From Chitinophagaceae bacterium UBA1953 (GTDB lineage: Bacteria; Bacteroidota; Bacteroidia; Chitinophagales; Chitinophagaceae): 62,156 bases of DNA. Made by a program: the position numbers and the translations under genes. The notes beneath the pieces were generated by a model. The model did no database searches. It was not told the origin of the DNA and saw only the letters and a program-made list of their open reading frames with translations. Within the stretch, counting starts at the first letter, position 1. Each line of letters opens with the position of its first letter. This document shows positions 28,010 to 37,485 of the stretch, piece by piece. The DNA is taken from positions 1-62,156 of the forward strand of contig DDEN01000049.1 in the NCBI GenBank assembly GCA_002336115.1, written 5' to 3'.

Positions 28010-30244
28010 ATGCTTATAATAAAACAAAACAGGTTATTGTTTGCAATGATCGCTGTATTGCTGAATGCAGCAGTTACATCGGCCCAGTCATTTGTGCTTC
28101 CTGCACAATGGAAATTCAGAATGGAAGACGACTCGTCTTTTAAACAGCAGAAGTTTGATGATTCGAAATGGAGTACTATTACCGTGCCGTTAAGCTGGGG
28201 AAAAGCAGGGGTGAATAAAGAGCATAGTGTTGGTTGGTACAGAACAGAAATAAGCCTTCCCGAAAATTTCATTAATAATGAGTTGGTGTTATTTGCAGGA
28301 ACAATTGATGATGCTGATGAAACTTATTTCAACGGGCATTTAATTGGGCGCACAGGTAAATTCCCTCCCGGTGATCAGTCGGCCTGGGATATGCAACGTA
28401 AATACATAATTAAAAAGGAATGGGTGCAGAAGAAAAATACAATTGCCATACGTGTTTATAATGGCATTGGTGATGGCGGAATTAATTCAGGCGACATTAT
28501 GATTTTGACAAAAAAAGAAAATGACCGGCTGATTGCACTGCAACTGAAGAGTAAAAAATCGTATTACCAGTTAACTACATCAAATGGTTTAATTGCTGCC
28601 GTGTATAATGCACAAAAAGATGTAGTTGAAAATGTATATCCACATATTTTTTCTTATTACGATTCGGGAAAAACGGTAACGCCGTTTGTGCAGAACATCA
28701 GGTTGAAGCAAAAAGTAAAACCACTTAAAGCAGAATATGAAAACAATACGCATGTAATTAAAGTAACCTATCCCGCCTTTACAGTTGAATATGTTGCTCC
28801 ATTTACCACAGAGGAAAAAATATTTTATGCAGTGGTGAAAGGTAAGCCCGAAGCAATCAGGAATATTTCTTTTACATCGGAAAAAACAGAAACACAAATT
28901 ATCACCAACGAAACGGTTGGTGTAAACACCGGTGCTGAAAAATACTTCCTGTTTTCATTTGCCGATTCAATAGAAAATTATCAGCAACAGGTAAATGAAG
29001 CTGTTAACAGAATCATCTCAAAAAGAACAAATCTTATTGCCGATGAAATACGTTTTATGCGGAATGTAATTGCAAAGGCAAAAGTGCCGGCAGCTATTTC
29101 AACCAATGAGCGTAGAATAGTTGAACAGGGTATTTCGGTTTTAAAGATGAGCCAGGTTGGTGAGAAAGAAATTTTTCCATTGTCGCACGGACAGGTACTT
29201 GCTTCATTACGTCCGGGTGTGTGGGCAATCAGTTGGGTACGAGATGCTTCATTTGCCATTGAAGCCATGAGTAAGCTCGGAATGTACAACGAAGCCAGGA
29301 AAGCGTTGGAGTTTATGTTGCAATCAAAACCAACCGATCAATACATTCATTACATCCATACTGATGGAAAGGATTATGGAATTGGTGTGCCTTATATTGT
29401 TTCTGTAACAAGATATTTTGGTAACGGAAAAGAAGAAAGCGATTACAATGAAAACGGCCCCAATATTGAAATAGATGATTTTGGTTTGTTCCTTACAGCA
29501 GTTTATCATTACATTAACGAAAGTGGAGATAAAGATTTTTTGCTGAAATGGAATAATGCACTTGCAGTTGTTGGTAATGCAATTGTAAATAATATCAACG
29601 AAAAGAAAATTATCAGAACAGAAAGCGGGCCATGGGAACATCACCTGCCGGGGAAAGAGTTTATGTGGACGAGTGGTGTGTGTGCAAGAGGCTTGCAATT
29701 GGTTTCGTCCCTGCAAAAAAAATATGGTTTGTCATTTCAACAAATGGAAGATGGTTACAAAACGTTGTTTAATGGTATTATGAGTAACTGTTTGGTTGAT
29801 GGAAAATACATTAAAGGAAATGCAACTGAGCAACATCCTTCCGATCATCATTACTTTGATGCTGCAACATTTGAGTTGTTTGCAAATGATTTAATCAGCG
29901 ATAAAAAGCTTTTTCTGTCGCACATGAAAGTGTACAATCAGCATAACCGTATTAACAACGATTCTTCAAAAGGTTATTGCAGGTTTAACAGCAACGATAG
30001 TTATGAAAACCAGGAATGGCCGTTTGCCGGGTTACGTGTAGCTGTTGCACAAAATCATCTTGGCAGCAAAGCTGAAGCGAAAAAATTAATCGACCGTATT
30101 ACTGCTTATGCAAACAGAAACAATAACCAGGTGCCAGAAATATTAAGTAACGATCTTGGATTGTACCGTGGAGCAATTCCTATGGTGGGCTATGGTTCAG
30201 GTGCGTACATACTGGCTTTACTGGATTATTATAAGAATAAATAA
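28010..30244 (+). CDS. six-hairpin (GH15-like) glycosidase with N-terminal beta-sandwich, unassigned
   Basis: 744 residues from the ATG at 28010, which gives a clean signal peptide ending AVTSAQ; the frame extends upstream to overlap the previous gene, but without homology. A jelly-roll domain (about 28-180, GTIDDADETYFNGHLIG) resembles that inside the esterase at 23260. A beta-rich linker follows to about 350, then an (alpha/alpha)6 catalytic-like domain (about 370-744) with HGQVLASLRPGVWAISWVRD, NIEIDDFGLFLTAVYHY, SGPWEHH and NQEWPFAGLRVA. The WVRD motif recalls glucoamylase-type enzymes. I cannot place it in a known family. The context suggests an exo-acting beta-glucosidase or an enzyme for a modified end. 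Acidic residues in WVRD and EIDD are candidate catalysts. Confidence 0.7.
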   Translation: MLIIKQNRLLFAMIAVLLNAAVTSAQSFVLPAQWKFRMEDDSSFKQQKFDDSKWSTITVPLSWGKAGVNKEHSVGWYRTEISLPENFINNELVLFAGTIDDADETYFNGHLIGRTGKFPPGDQSAWDMQRKYIIKKEWVQKKNTIAIRVYNGIGDGGINSGDIMILTKKENDRLIALQLKSKKSYYQLTTSNGLIAAVYNAQKDVVENVYPHIFSYYDSGKTVTPFVQNIRLKQKVKPLKAEYENNTHVIKVTYPAFTVEYVAPFTTEEKIFYAVVKGKPEAIRNISFTSEKTETQIITNETVGVNTGAEKYFLFSFADSIENYQQQVNEAVNRIISKRTNLIADEIRFMRNVIAKAKVPAAISTNERRIVEQGISVLKMSQVGEKEIFPLSHGQVLASLRPGVWAISWVRDASFAIEAMSKLGMYNEARKALEFMLQSKPTDQYIHYIHTDGKDYGIGVPYIVSVTRYFGNGKEESDYNENGPNIEIDDFGLFLTAVYHYINESGDKDFLLKWNNALAVVGNAIVNNINEKKIIRTESGPWEHHLPGKEFMWTSGVCARGLQLVSSLQKKYGLSFQQMEDGYKTLFNGIMSNCLVDGKYIKGNATEQHPSDHHYFDAATFELFANDLISDKKLFLSHMKVYNQHNRINNDSSKGYCRFNSNDSYENQEWPFAGLRVAVAQNHLGSKAEAKKLIDRITAYANRNNNQVPEILSNDLGLYRGAIPMVGYGSGAYILALLDYYKNK

Positions 30245-32032
30245 ATGTTTATGAAGAAGCTGATTGTTTGTTTATTGTTTTTGAACGTTGCCGCTGATTT
30301 ATCAGCACAACAAAAAACCTATTGCAACCCGGTGAATATTGATTATGGTTATACTCCGCATCCTTCATTTACCGATTGGGGAAAACACCGGGCAACTGCC
30401 GACCCTGTAATTGTTAATTACAAAGGCGATTATTATCTCTTTAGTACAAATCAATGGGGTTACTGGTGGAGCCATGATATGAGCAACTGGAATTTTGTTT
30501 CCAAACATTTTCTTCGGCCATGGAATAAAACCAATGATGATCTTTGTGCGCCTGCGGTTGGAATTGTTGGCGATACAATGGTTGTTTTTGGAAGCACATA
30601 TACCCGAAACTTTACATTATGGGGAAGCACAAATCCAAAAGGGAATGAATGGTTCCCGATAGTTGATTCGTTTGAAATTGGCGGATGGGATCCGGCTTTC
30701 TTTACTGATGATGACGGCAGGTTTTATATGTACAACGGCAGCAGCAACAATTACCCTGTATATGGTGTTGAACTCGACAGAAAAACATTTAAACCTATCG
30801 GAACAAGAACTCCCATGTATATTCTGGAATCGTGGCGTTACGGATGGCAACGGTTTGGTGAAAATATGGACAATACTTTTTTAGATCCGTTTATTGAAGG
30901 AAGCTGGATGACGAAACACAATGGCAAGTATTATTTTCAGTATGGAGCACCGGGTACTGAGTTCAGCGGTTATGCCGATGGTGTGGTAATGAGTGATGCC
31001 CCCTTGTTTGAAGGCCGCACTGTGCATCCTCAAAGTGATCCTTTAAGCATTAAAGCCGGTGGTTTTTCAAGGGGCGCAGGACATGGTGCTACGTTTAATG
31101 ATAATGATGGCAACTTCTGGCATGTATCAACAAGTATTGTTTGTGTTAAAAATACCTGGGAGCGCAGGATTGGTATTTGGCCTGCAGGATTTGATAAAGA
31201 TGATGTAATGTGGTGCAACACTTCTTTTGGCGATTATCCGCATTATCTGCCTGCTTCTTCTGTAAAAAATAAAATAAATTCCTACGACGAATTGTTAACA
31301 CCAACCGGTGTGGGATCATTTACAGGATGGATGTTGCTGAATTACAAAAAGCCTGTTACTGTTTCATCTACGTTCGGAACGTACAATGCAAATAACAGTA
31401 ATGATGAAAGTATAAAAACTTACTGGTGCGCAAAAACGGCTGATAAGGGCGAATGGCTCATCAGTGATTTGGGAAACATCAGTACTGTAAATGCTGTTCA
31501 GATTAACTATGCCGATGAGGATGCTGAATTCATAGGAAAACAAACCAATATTTATCATCAATATAAATTGTATTCTTCTGTTGATGGAAAGAAATGGGCA
31601 TTGCTGGTTGATAAAAGCAATAATAAAACCGATGTGCCTCACGATTATGTTGAACTTACAAAGCCGGTGCAGGCAAAATTTATAAAGCTCGAAAACATTC
31701 ACATGCCAACAGGTAAATTCGCAATAAGCGGGTTGAGAGTATTTGGCAATGGCAATGGAGCAAAGCCCGCAGCAGTTGGAAACTTAATTGTACTTCGTAC
31801 TGAAAAAGATAAACGTAGTGCTTATATAAAGTGGCAGCCTGTGAATAATGCATTTGCATATAATTTGTATTATGGCACGGCACCCGATAAGCTTTATACC
31901 TGTATTATGGTACATGATGTAAATGAATACTGGTTTAAGGCAATGGATTTAAATAAAACTTATTATTTCTCTATGGAAGCAATAAATGAAAATGGAGTAA
32001 GTGAACGCACAAAAACAGTAAAGGTTGAATAG
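30245..32032 (+). CDS. GH43 family glycosidase with discoidin and fibronectin III domains
   Basis: 595 residues, signal peptide ending DLSAQ. The five-bladed GH43 propeller (about 25-340) has the expected catalytic trio: D53 in TADPVIV, D149 in GGWDPAFF and E218 in DPFIEGSW. A discoidin (F5/8C) domain spans about 350-500 and a fibronectin III domain about 510-595. Its ATG directly follows the stop of the upstream gene, so translation is coupled. Known GH43 activities include arabinosidase, xylosidase and exo-beta-1,3-galactanase. None is an obvious fit for a beta-1,2-glucan, so the natural substrate may be decorated or this may be a new specificity. Confidence 0.85.
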   Translation: MFMKKLIVCLLFLNVAADLSAQQKTYCNPVNIDYGYTPHPSFTDWGKHRATADPVIVNYKGDYYLFSTNQWGYWWSHDMSNWNFVSKHFLRPWNKTNDDLCAPAVGIVGDTMVVFGSTYTRNFTLWGSTNPKGNEWFPIVDSFEIGGWDPAFFTDDDGRFYMYNGSSNNYPVYGVELDRKTFKPIGTRTPMYILESWRYGWQRFGENMDNTFLDPFIEGSWMTKHNGKYYFQYGAPGTEFSGYADGVVMSDAPLFEGRTVHPQSDPLSIKAGGFSRGAGHGATFNDNDGNFWHVSTSIVCVKNTWERRIGIWPAGFDKDDVMWCNTSFGDYPHYLPASSVKNKINSYDELLTPTGVGSFTGWMLLNYKKPVTVSSTFGTYNANNSNDESIKTYWCAKTADKGEWLISDLGNISTVNAVQINYADEDAEFIGKQTNIYHQYKLYSSVDGKKWALLVDKSNNKTDVPHDYVELTKPVQAKFIKLENIHMPTGKFAISGLRVFGNGNGAKPAAVGNLIVLRTEKDKRSAYIKWQPVNNAFAYNLYYGTAPDKLYTCIMVHDVNEYWFKAMDLNKTYYFSMEAINENGVSERTKTVKVE

Positions 32033-32071
32033 TGAAAATATAGCTGAATTATTAATACTAATGACGATTAA

Positions 32072-32749
32072 ATGAACAAAATGAAAAAGAGTTTATTGAA
32101 AATTTTATTGATTGTATTTACCTGCAGCGCTGGTAATTCTTTTGCGCAGACAAGCCTGCCTTTTTGGAATGATATACAGAATTTTAAAAAGCAGGATAGC
32201 GTTTCTTTTCCTGTACCCGGCCAGATTTTATTTATTGGTAGTTCTTCATTTACATTATGGAGGGATGTGCAAAGTTATTTTCCCGGTTATAAAATTTTAA
32301 ACAGAGCATTTGGGGGTTCTACTTTACTTGATGTTGCACGATTCCGTTATGATGTAATTTATCCCTACCAGCCAAAACAGATTGTGTTATACTGCGGGGA
32401 AAATGATTTTGCTTCAAGTGATACGGTTACAGTTGATATGGTTGTTGAAAGGTTTAAAAATCTGTATAACCTTATCAGGGCTAAATATCCTGCTGTTCCA
32501 TTTGTATATGTATCAATGAAGCCAAGCCCAAGCAGGTTGAATTTGATGCAGAAATTTGCAGATGCGAACCGGCAGATAAAGCAATTTCTTAAAAATGAAA
32601 AGTTGTCAGTATTTGTTGATGTTTACAGTAAAATGCTGAAAGCCGATGGCAGCCCGATGGATGATATTTTTCTCGGCGATAACCTTCACATGAATGCAAA
32701 GGGTTACAGTATCTGGAAAAAACTACTGCTGCCCGTTTTAAAAAAATAA
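32072..32749 (+). CDS. small SGNH/GDSL esterase
   Basis: 225 residues with a signal peptide ending GNSFAQ. The block I serine is S57 in FIGSSSFTLW, block II is FGGSTLLD, block III YCGENDF, and block V D203-H206 in LGDNLHMNAKGY. The complete set supports an active hydrolase. Such small SGNH enzymes remove acetyl or other acyl groups from sugars. It is the second esterase of the locus and may handle a different ester or position from the large one at 23260. Confidence 0.87.
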   Translation: MNKMKKSLLKILLIVFTCSAGNSFAQTSLPFWNDIQNFKKQDSVSFPVPGQILFIGSSSFTLWRDVQSYFPGYKILNRAFGGSTLLDVARFRYDVIYPYQPKQIVLYCGENDFASSDTVTVDMVVERFKNLYNLIRAKYPAVPFVYVSMKPSPSRLNLMQKFADANRQIKQFLKNEKLSVFVDVYSKMLKADGSPMDDIFLGDNLHMNAKGYSIWKKLLLPVLKK

Positions 32750-32795
32750 TGAAAATGACGAAAACAGAATATTTCAAATAGAATAAATACAAATT

Positions 32796-34202
32796 ATGGT
32801 AAACGAATTAGTTCACAGCCGGATTGTTGCGCTGTTTTTATTTGCTTCAGTTTTGTTTGGATGTAATGCACACAAGCATCTCAATGGATTTACATCTCAC
32901 GGAAAGGTAGCTGGTAATTTGTCTAAAGAAGATGAATTGATGCTTGATACAATTCAACGGAAAACTTTTTTATTCTTTCAAAATGCAATCGATCCCGAAA
33001 AAGGGTTTGTAAAAGATCGGGCTGCTTCATGGTCGCCAAGCAGTATAGCCGCTACTGGCTTTGGATTGCCAACGTATGCAATTGCTGCAGAACGTGGATG
33101 GATCAGCCGTAAAGAGGCAATTGACCAGACGTTGAAAATTCTGCGCTTTTATGCTAATTCAGAACAAAGTACCGATTCGCTTTCTTCAGGATACAAAGGT
33201 TTTTATTATCATTTTCTGAATTTGAAAACAGGAAAGCGGGAATGGAGTTGCGAACTTTCAACTGTTGATACAGGTTTGTTGCTGATGGGGGTGATTTTTT
33301 CGAGAAACTACTTTAATCACGATGATGCTGATGAACAGGAAATACGCACTTTGGCTGTGAAATTATTAGGCCGACTTGATTGGGATTTCTTTTATCTGCC
33401 CGAAACAGCAAACCATCCCCGTACACTTTCAATGGCATGGACACCTGAACATGGAATTTTAAACTGGGGATGGCATGGTTACGATGAAGCGTTGTTTTTA
33501 TACATTCTTGCAGCGGGTACAGGGATGAAAAATGCGGAAGAAAGTTATAAAGCATGGCAATCTTATTTTAAATGGAAAACTCCTTATCCTGGTTTATCGC
33601 ATGTAAGTTTTCCTGCATTGTTCGGTCATCAGTTTACGGCCTGTTTTATAGATACACGGGGTTTGTTTGATCCATATATGAAAGAAAAAGGAATTGATTA
33701 TTTTGAAAACTCACGCCGGGCAACATTAGTGCAGCAGCAATATGCAATTGAAAATCCGAAAGGCTGGGTAGGATATGATTCACTTACCTGGGGAATAACT
33801 GCAAGCGATGGTCCGGGCGCACAATACAATTTTGGCGATAAAAAATTTGAGGGCTATGCAGGGCGTGGTACAAGCGGCAAAGATGAAACAATTGCCGAAG
33901 ATGGAACATTGGCTCCTTATGGACCTTTATCATCTATACCTTTTACACCGGAGCTTTCAATTGCTACTATTAGAAATATGAATGCGAAATATGGTGATAA
34001 AATCTGGGGGGCTTATGGTTTTTATGATTCGTTTAATCCTACTGCTAAATGGGTTGATAATGATTTTATTGGTATTGATCAGGGGCCATTGTTTTTAATG
34101 ATTGAAAATTTCCGTTCGGGACTTGTATGGAAATATGTGATGAAAGATTCCGTAATTCAAACAGGACTTAAGCGGCTTCAATTTGAATATGTAAAAAAAT
34201 AA
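32796..34202 (+). CDS. divergent GH144-like lipoprotein
   Basis: 468 residues, lipobox LFGC near residue 23. It is the most divergent of the four GH144-type proteins. It keeps QRKTFLFFQNAIDP, ATGFGLPTYAIAAERGWIS, WGITASDGP, PLSSIPFTPELS and IGIDQGPLFLMIENFRSGL. However, the acidic DDGADLVET motif is replaced by STVDTGLLLMG, and YWHWSPNNGW by MAWTPEHGILNWGWHG. These changes lie in regions expected to line the active cleft, so it may use a different linkage or serve mainly to bind. The fold is clear; the activity is uncertain. Confidence 0.78.
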   Translation: MVNELVHSRIVALFLFASVLFGCNAHKHLNGFTSHGKVAGNLSKEDELMLDTIQRKTFLFFQNAIDPEKGFVKDRAASWSPSSIAATGFGLPTYAIAAERGWISRKEAIDQTLKILRFYANSEQSTDSLSSGYKGFYYHFLNLKTGKREWSCELSTVDTGLLLMGVIFSRNYFNHDDADEQEIRTLAVKLLGRLDWDFFYLPETANHPRTLSMAWTPEHGILNWGWHGYDEALFLYILAAGTGMKNAEESYKAWQSYFKWKTPYPGLSHVSFPALFGHQFTACFIDTRGLFDPYMKEKGIDYFENSRRATLVQQQYAIENPKGWVGYDSLTWGITASDGPGAQYNFGDKKFEGYAGRGTSGKDETIAEDGTLAPYGPLSSIPFTPELSIATIRNMNAKYGDKIWGAYGFYDSFNPTAKWVDNDFIGIDQGPLFLMIENFRSGLVWKYVMKDSVIQTGLKRLQFEYVKK

Positions 34203-34208
34203 ACAGAG

Positions 34209-34224
34209 CAGGTAAGTTTACCTG
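34209..34224. repeat. short inverted repeat
   Basis: CAGGTAA and TTACCTG with a 2-nt spacer lie between two genes. It is too short, and lacks a T-run, for a strong terminator; it could be a minor processing hairpin. Confidence 0.25.
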
Positions 34225-34245
34225 TTATAGATTGCATTTATAAAA

Positions 34246-37200
34246 ATGATTGTTATGTTTATGAAGTATTTATTTATAAGAATTGTATTTGTATTGTTTT
34301 GTTTCCTTGGTGCTGATAATTTCCTGTTTGCTCAGGTAAAAGACCTCGACAATTTTGAAACAAAAGATGGCTGGAATTTTATTAAGTCCGACGCTGTAAA
34401 TCTGAATATTGCAACTGATAAAGGCCATACCGGAACTTGTGTACGCTTTGATTATGATTTTACAAAAGGAACAGGTTATGGAGGTATTCAGAAGTTTTTT
34501 CCATTGGTGCTGCCCGAAAATTATGAACTGAGTTTTTGGGTAAAGGCAAGTTCACCTGCAAACAATTTTGAAATAAAACTGCTCGATGCGTCGGGCGATA
34601 ATGTATGGTGGGTAAGTAACCGCAATTATAATTTCCCTACCGAGTGGAAGAAAATAAAAATAAAAAAACGTCATTTAAGTTTTGCATGGGGGCCATCTGG
34701 CGGAACACCCCCTGTACGTTTTGATCGTATAGAATTTACTATTGCATCTTTTGTTGGAGGTAAAGGAACTGTGTGGATTGATGATCTTAAGTTTGAACAA
34801 TTGCCACCTGAAACAAACGATTTTCCACAGCCTCAGGTTTCAGCATCTTCTTCAGCAATTGGAAAACCGGTAACAAATGTTTTGGATAATTCTTTACAAA
34901 CTTCATGGGAAAGCATGAATGCTAAACCTCAGAGTGTAATTTTTAATTTAAAACAAAGGCGTGAGTACGGAGGATTGAAAATTGACTGGGTAAAAAATCT
35001 TTCAGCAAAAAATTTCGACATCTCTACTTCAAATGATGGTAAAAGCTGGGAAAAAATTGCAGGTGTTGTAAACAATCAGAACAATACAAGTATAATCAGG
35101 CTTCCGGAAGCAGAATCGCAATACATCAGGCTGAATTTAACCTCATCAAACTCGGTAAAAAACTTCGGCATTAATGAAATGACATTGGTTTCAATGAAAG
35201 ATGCTGAAACACTTAACAGCTTTTATATTTATTGTGCAAAGAATAATGCCGTTGGCGATTATCCACGTTCTTTTCTTGAAAAAGGAACATTCTGGACAGT
35301 AACCGGAGTAAACAATGATGTAAAAGAAGGATTGATCAGTGAAGATGGAATGGTTGAAGTTGATGCAGCAACATTTTCACTTGAGCCTATGATTATGATG
35401 GATAAAAAATTGTACAACTGGAATAACGTGAACATAACTCAGTCAATGGGCAGCTCAACAAGTCCGGAAAAATATAGTTTTATCCCAACTGTTTCGTGGA
35501 GTGTAAAGGACGTTTTGTTTAAAACCGAAGTTACTTCCGGTGGTGAAGCAAATGTAAACTCTCATTTATACGTCAGGTACAGTTTTACAAATAAAAGTAC
35601 CGTAAAGAAAGAGTTTGACTTTTATATTTTAATCCGTCCGTTCCAGGTAAATCCGTATTACCAGTTTCTGAATCTTACAGGCGGTGTTGGTAAAATAAAA
35701 TCGATTGTAACTGAAGGCAACCAGTTAATCAAAGTTGATAATAAAGTTGTGGAATCGCAGATTCCTTTTCAGCAGGTAAGTATGTATAATGCTTTGCAGG
35801 GAAATGTGGTGCCGCTTATTAGCTCGGGCAAACTCAATAATCAAACCAGAATAACTGATGAATCAAATCTTGCAACGGGTGTAATTAAATATCATATCTC
35901 AGTTGCAGCAGGCGGCAATTATGAGTTTATTGTAAAAGTACCTTATTACAAAAATGCAGTTGATGCAAACAGCATTGCGGCCGATAATTTCAATAAAGAA
36001 TTTTCATCGGCCGTGGATTTCTGGAATAAAAAAATTAATCATGTACAGTTTCATTTGCCCGCCACTGCCGACCGAATAGTGAACACATACAAATCGCAGC
36101 TTGTTTATATTCTTACTAACAGAGACAAGGCTGGAATTCAGCCGGGCAGCCGTTCGTATAACCGGAGCTGGATTCGTGATGGAGCACTTACTTCATCGGC
36201 ATTAATGAAATCGGGTATTGTTCCTGAGGTGAAAGATTTCATCAACTGGTATTCAGGCTTCCTGTACGAAAATGGAAAAGTGCCTTGTGTGGTTGATGGT
36301 CGGGGCCCTGATCCAACACCTGAAAACGACAGTCATGGTCAGTTCATTTACCTGCTTCGTGAATATTTTAATTTTACAAAAGACACTGCTTTGCTTCGTG
36401 AAAAAAATAAAGAAGTGCTGATGGCAGTAGATTATATTAACTACTTAGTTGAGCAACGCAGCACCGATCATTACAAAAACGGGAACGATAGTATAAGGGC
36501 ACAATATGGCCTTGTTCCTGAATCAATCAGCCATGAAGGATATTCAGCAAAACCAATGCATTCGTACTGGGATGATTTCTTTATAATGAAAGGATTAAAA
36601 GATGCAGTGGATATTCAGCATATTCTGGGAAATACAACGGATGAAAAACGAATTGCAGCAATCAGGGATACATTCCGCATTAACCTTTATAATTCCATAC
36701 AGCTTGCAATGAAAAATAAAGGAATTAATTATATACCGGGATGTGCAGAGCTTGGCGATTTTGATGCAACATCAACAACGGTTTCGCTTACACCTTGTAA
36801 TGAAATGGACAATCTTCCCAAACCGCAGATTTATAACACATTTGATAAGTACTACGATTATTTTACGAAGCGGAAAAACAATACCATCAACTGGAACGAT
36901 TATACTCCTTATGAAAACAGGGTGATTGGTTCGTTTATTATGCTCAACGAACCCGAACGGGCACACGATCTGATTGATTATTTTCTGCACGATCAGCGTC
37001 CGCAGGGCTGGTATCATTGGGCTGAAGTTGTTTGGAAAGATCAACGTACTCCAAGGTATATTGGCGATATGCCTCACACTTGGGTTGGTTCTGATTTTAT
37101 CAATTCCATCCGTTCAATATTTGTTTATGAAAATGAATACGATTCTTCGCTTGTACTTGCAGCAGCATTATACCAGGACTGGATTGATACGCCTGAAGGT

Positions 37201-37446
37201 ATGTCGGTAAAAAATATGCCTACTTATTATGGTGAAATTTCTTACAGCATTAAAAAAGAAAATAACCGCTATCATTTCAACATTACAGGTAATTTAAAAC
37301 TGCCTGCAAACGGAATGAAGATTCAGAATTTCAATGGTTCAAAAATGCCAAAGAAAGTGTTGGTGAATGGAAAAGAAATTCAATCATTCACTGATAAATA
37401 CATTCAGGTTATGCAATCGCCTGCGGAAATTGTAATTGAATATTGA
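34246..37446 (+). CDS. large multidomain six-hairpin glycosidase-like protein with carbohydrate-binding and discoidin domains, unassigned
   Basis: 1066 residues with an N-terminal signal (ending about LFAQ near 30; ATGs at 34255 and 34261 are alternative starts). Domains: a carbohydrate-binding jelly-roll (about 32-190, LDNFETKDGW and GTVWIDDLKFE), a discoidin domain (about 195-315), a beta-supersandwich (about 330-600), and an (alpha/alpha)6 barrel (about 620-1000). Barrel motifs are SRSYNRSWIRDGALTSSALM, NDSHGQFIYLLREYF, PESISHEGYSAKPMHSYWDD and QGWYHWAEVVW. The supersandwich plus six-hairpin order recalls GH94, GH65 and GH15 architectures, but I recognise no named family. Its place just before the transporter suggests that it works on imported or surface oligosaccharides. 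Confidence 0.68.
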   Translation: MIVMFMKYLFIRIVFVLFCFLGADNFLFAQVKDLDNFETKDGWNFIKSDAVNLNIATDKGHTGTCVRFDYDFTKGTGYGGIQKFFPLVLPENYELSFWVKASSPANNFEIKLLDASGDNVWWVSNRNYNFPTEWKKIKIKKRHLSFAWGPSGGTPPVRFDRIEFTIASFVGGKGTVWIDDLKFEQLPPETNDFPQPQVSASSSAIGKPVTNVLDNSLQTSWESMNAKPQSVIFNLKQRREYGGLKIDWVKNLSAKNFDISTSNDGKSWEKIAGVVNNQNNTSIIRLPEAESQYIRLNLTSSNSVKNFGINEMTLVSMKDAETLNSFYIYCAKNNAVGDYPRSFLEKGTFWTVTGVNNDVKEGLISEDGMVEVDAATFSLEPMIMMDKKLYNWNNVNITQSMGSSTSPEKYSFIPTVSWSVKDVLFKTEVTSGGEANVNSHLYVRYSFTNKSTVKKEFDFYILIRPFQVNPYYQFLNLTGGVGKIKSIVTEGNQLIKVDNKVVESQIPFQQVSMYNALQGNVVPLISSGKLNNQTRITDESNLATGVIKYHISVAAGGNYEFIVKVPYYKNAVDANSIAADNFNKEFSSAVDFWNKKINHVQFHLPATADRIVNTYKSQLVYILTNRDKAGIQPGSRSYNRSWIRDGALTSSALMKSGIVPEVKDFINWYSGFLYENGKVPCVVDGRGPDPTPENDSHGQFIYLLREYFNFTKDTALLREKNKEVLMAVDYINYLVEQRSTDHYKNGNDSIRAQYGLVPESISHEGYSAKPMHSYWDDFFIMKGLKDAVDIQHILGNTTDEKRIAAIRDTFRINLYNSIQLAMKNKGINYIPGCAELGDFDATSTTVSLTPCNEMDNLPKPQIYNTFDKYYDYFTKRKNNTINWNDYTPYENRVIGSFIMLNEPERAHDLIDYFLHDQRPQGWYHWAEVVWKDQRTPRYIGDMPHTWVGSDFINSIRSIFVYENEYDSSLVLAAALYQDWIDTPEGMSVKNMPTYYGEISYSIKKENNRYHFNITGNLKLPANGMKIQNFNGSKMPKKVLVNGKEIQSFTDKYIQVMQSPAEIVIEY

Positions 37447-37485
37447 TAAATAACTGTTATAACATCACTCAATAAAACATACAAA

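Noticed and set aside
27856..28272. 138-codon open frame on the minus strand
   Set aside because: It overlaps two well-supported plus-strand genes and shows no recognisable domain.
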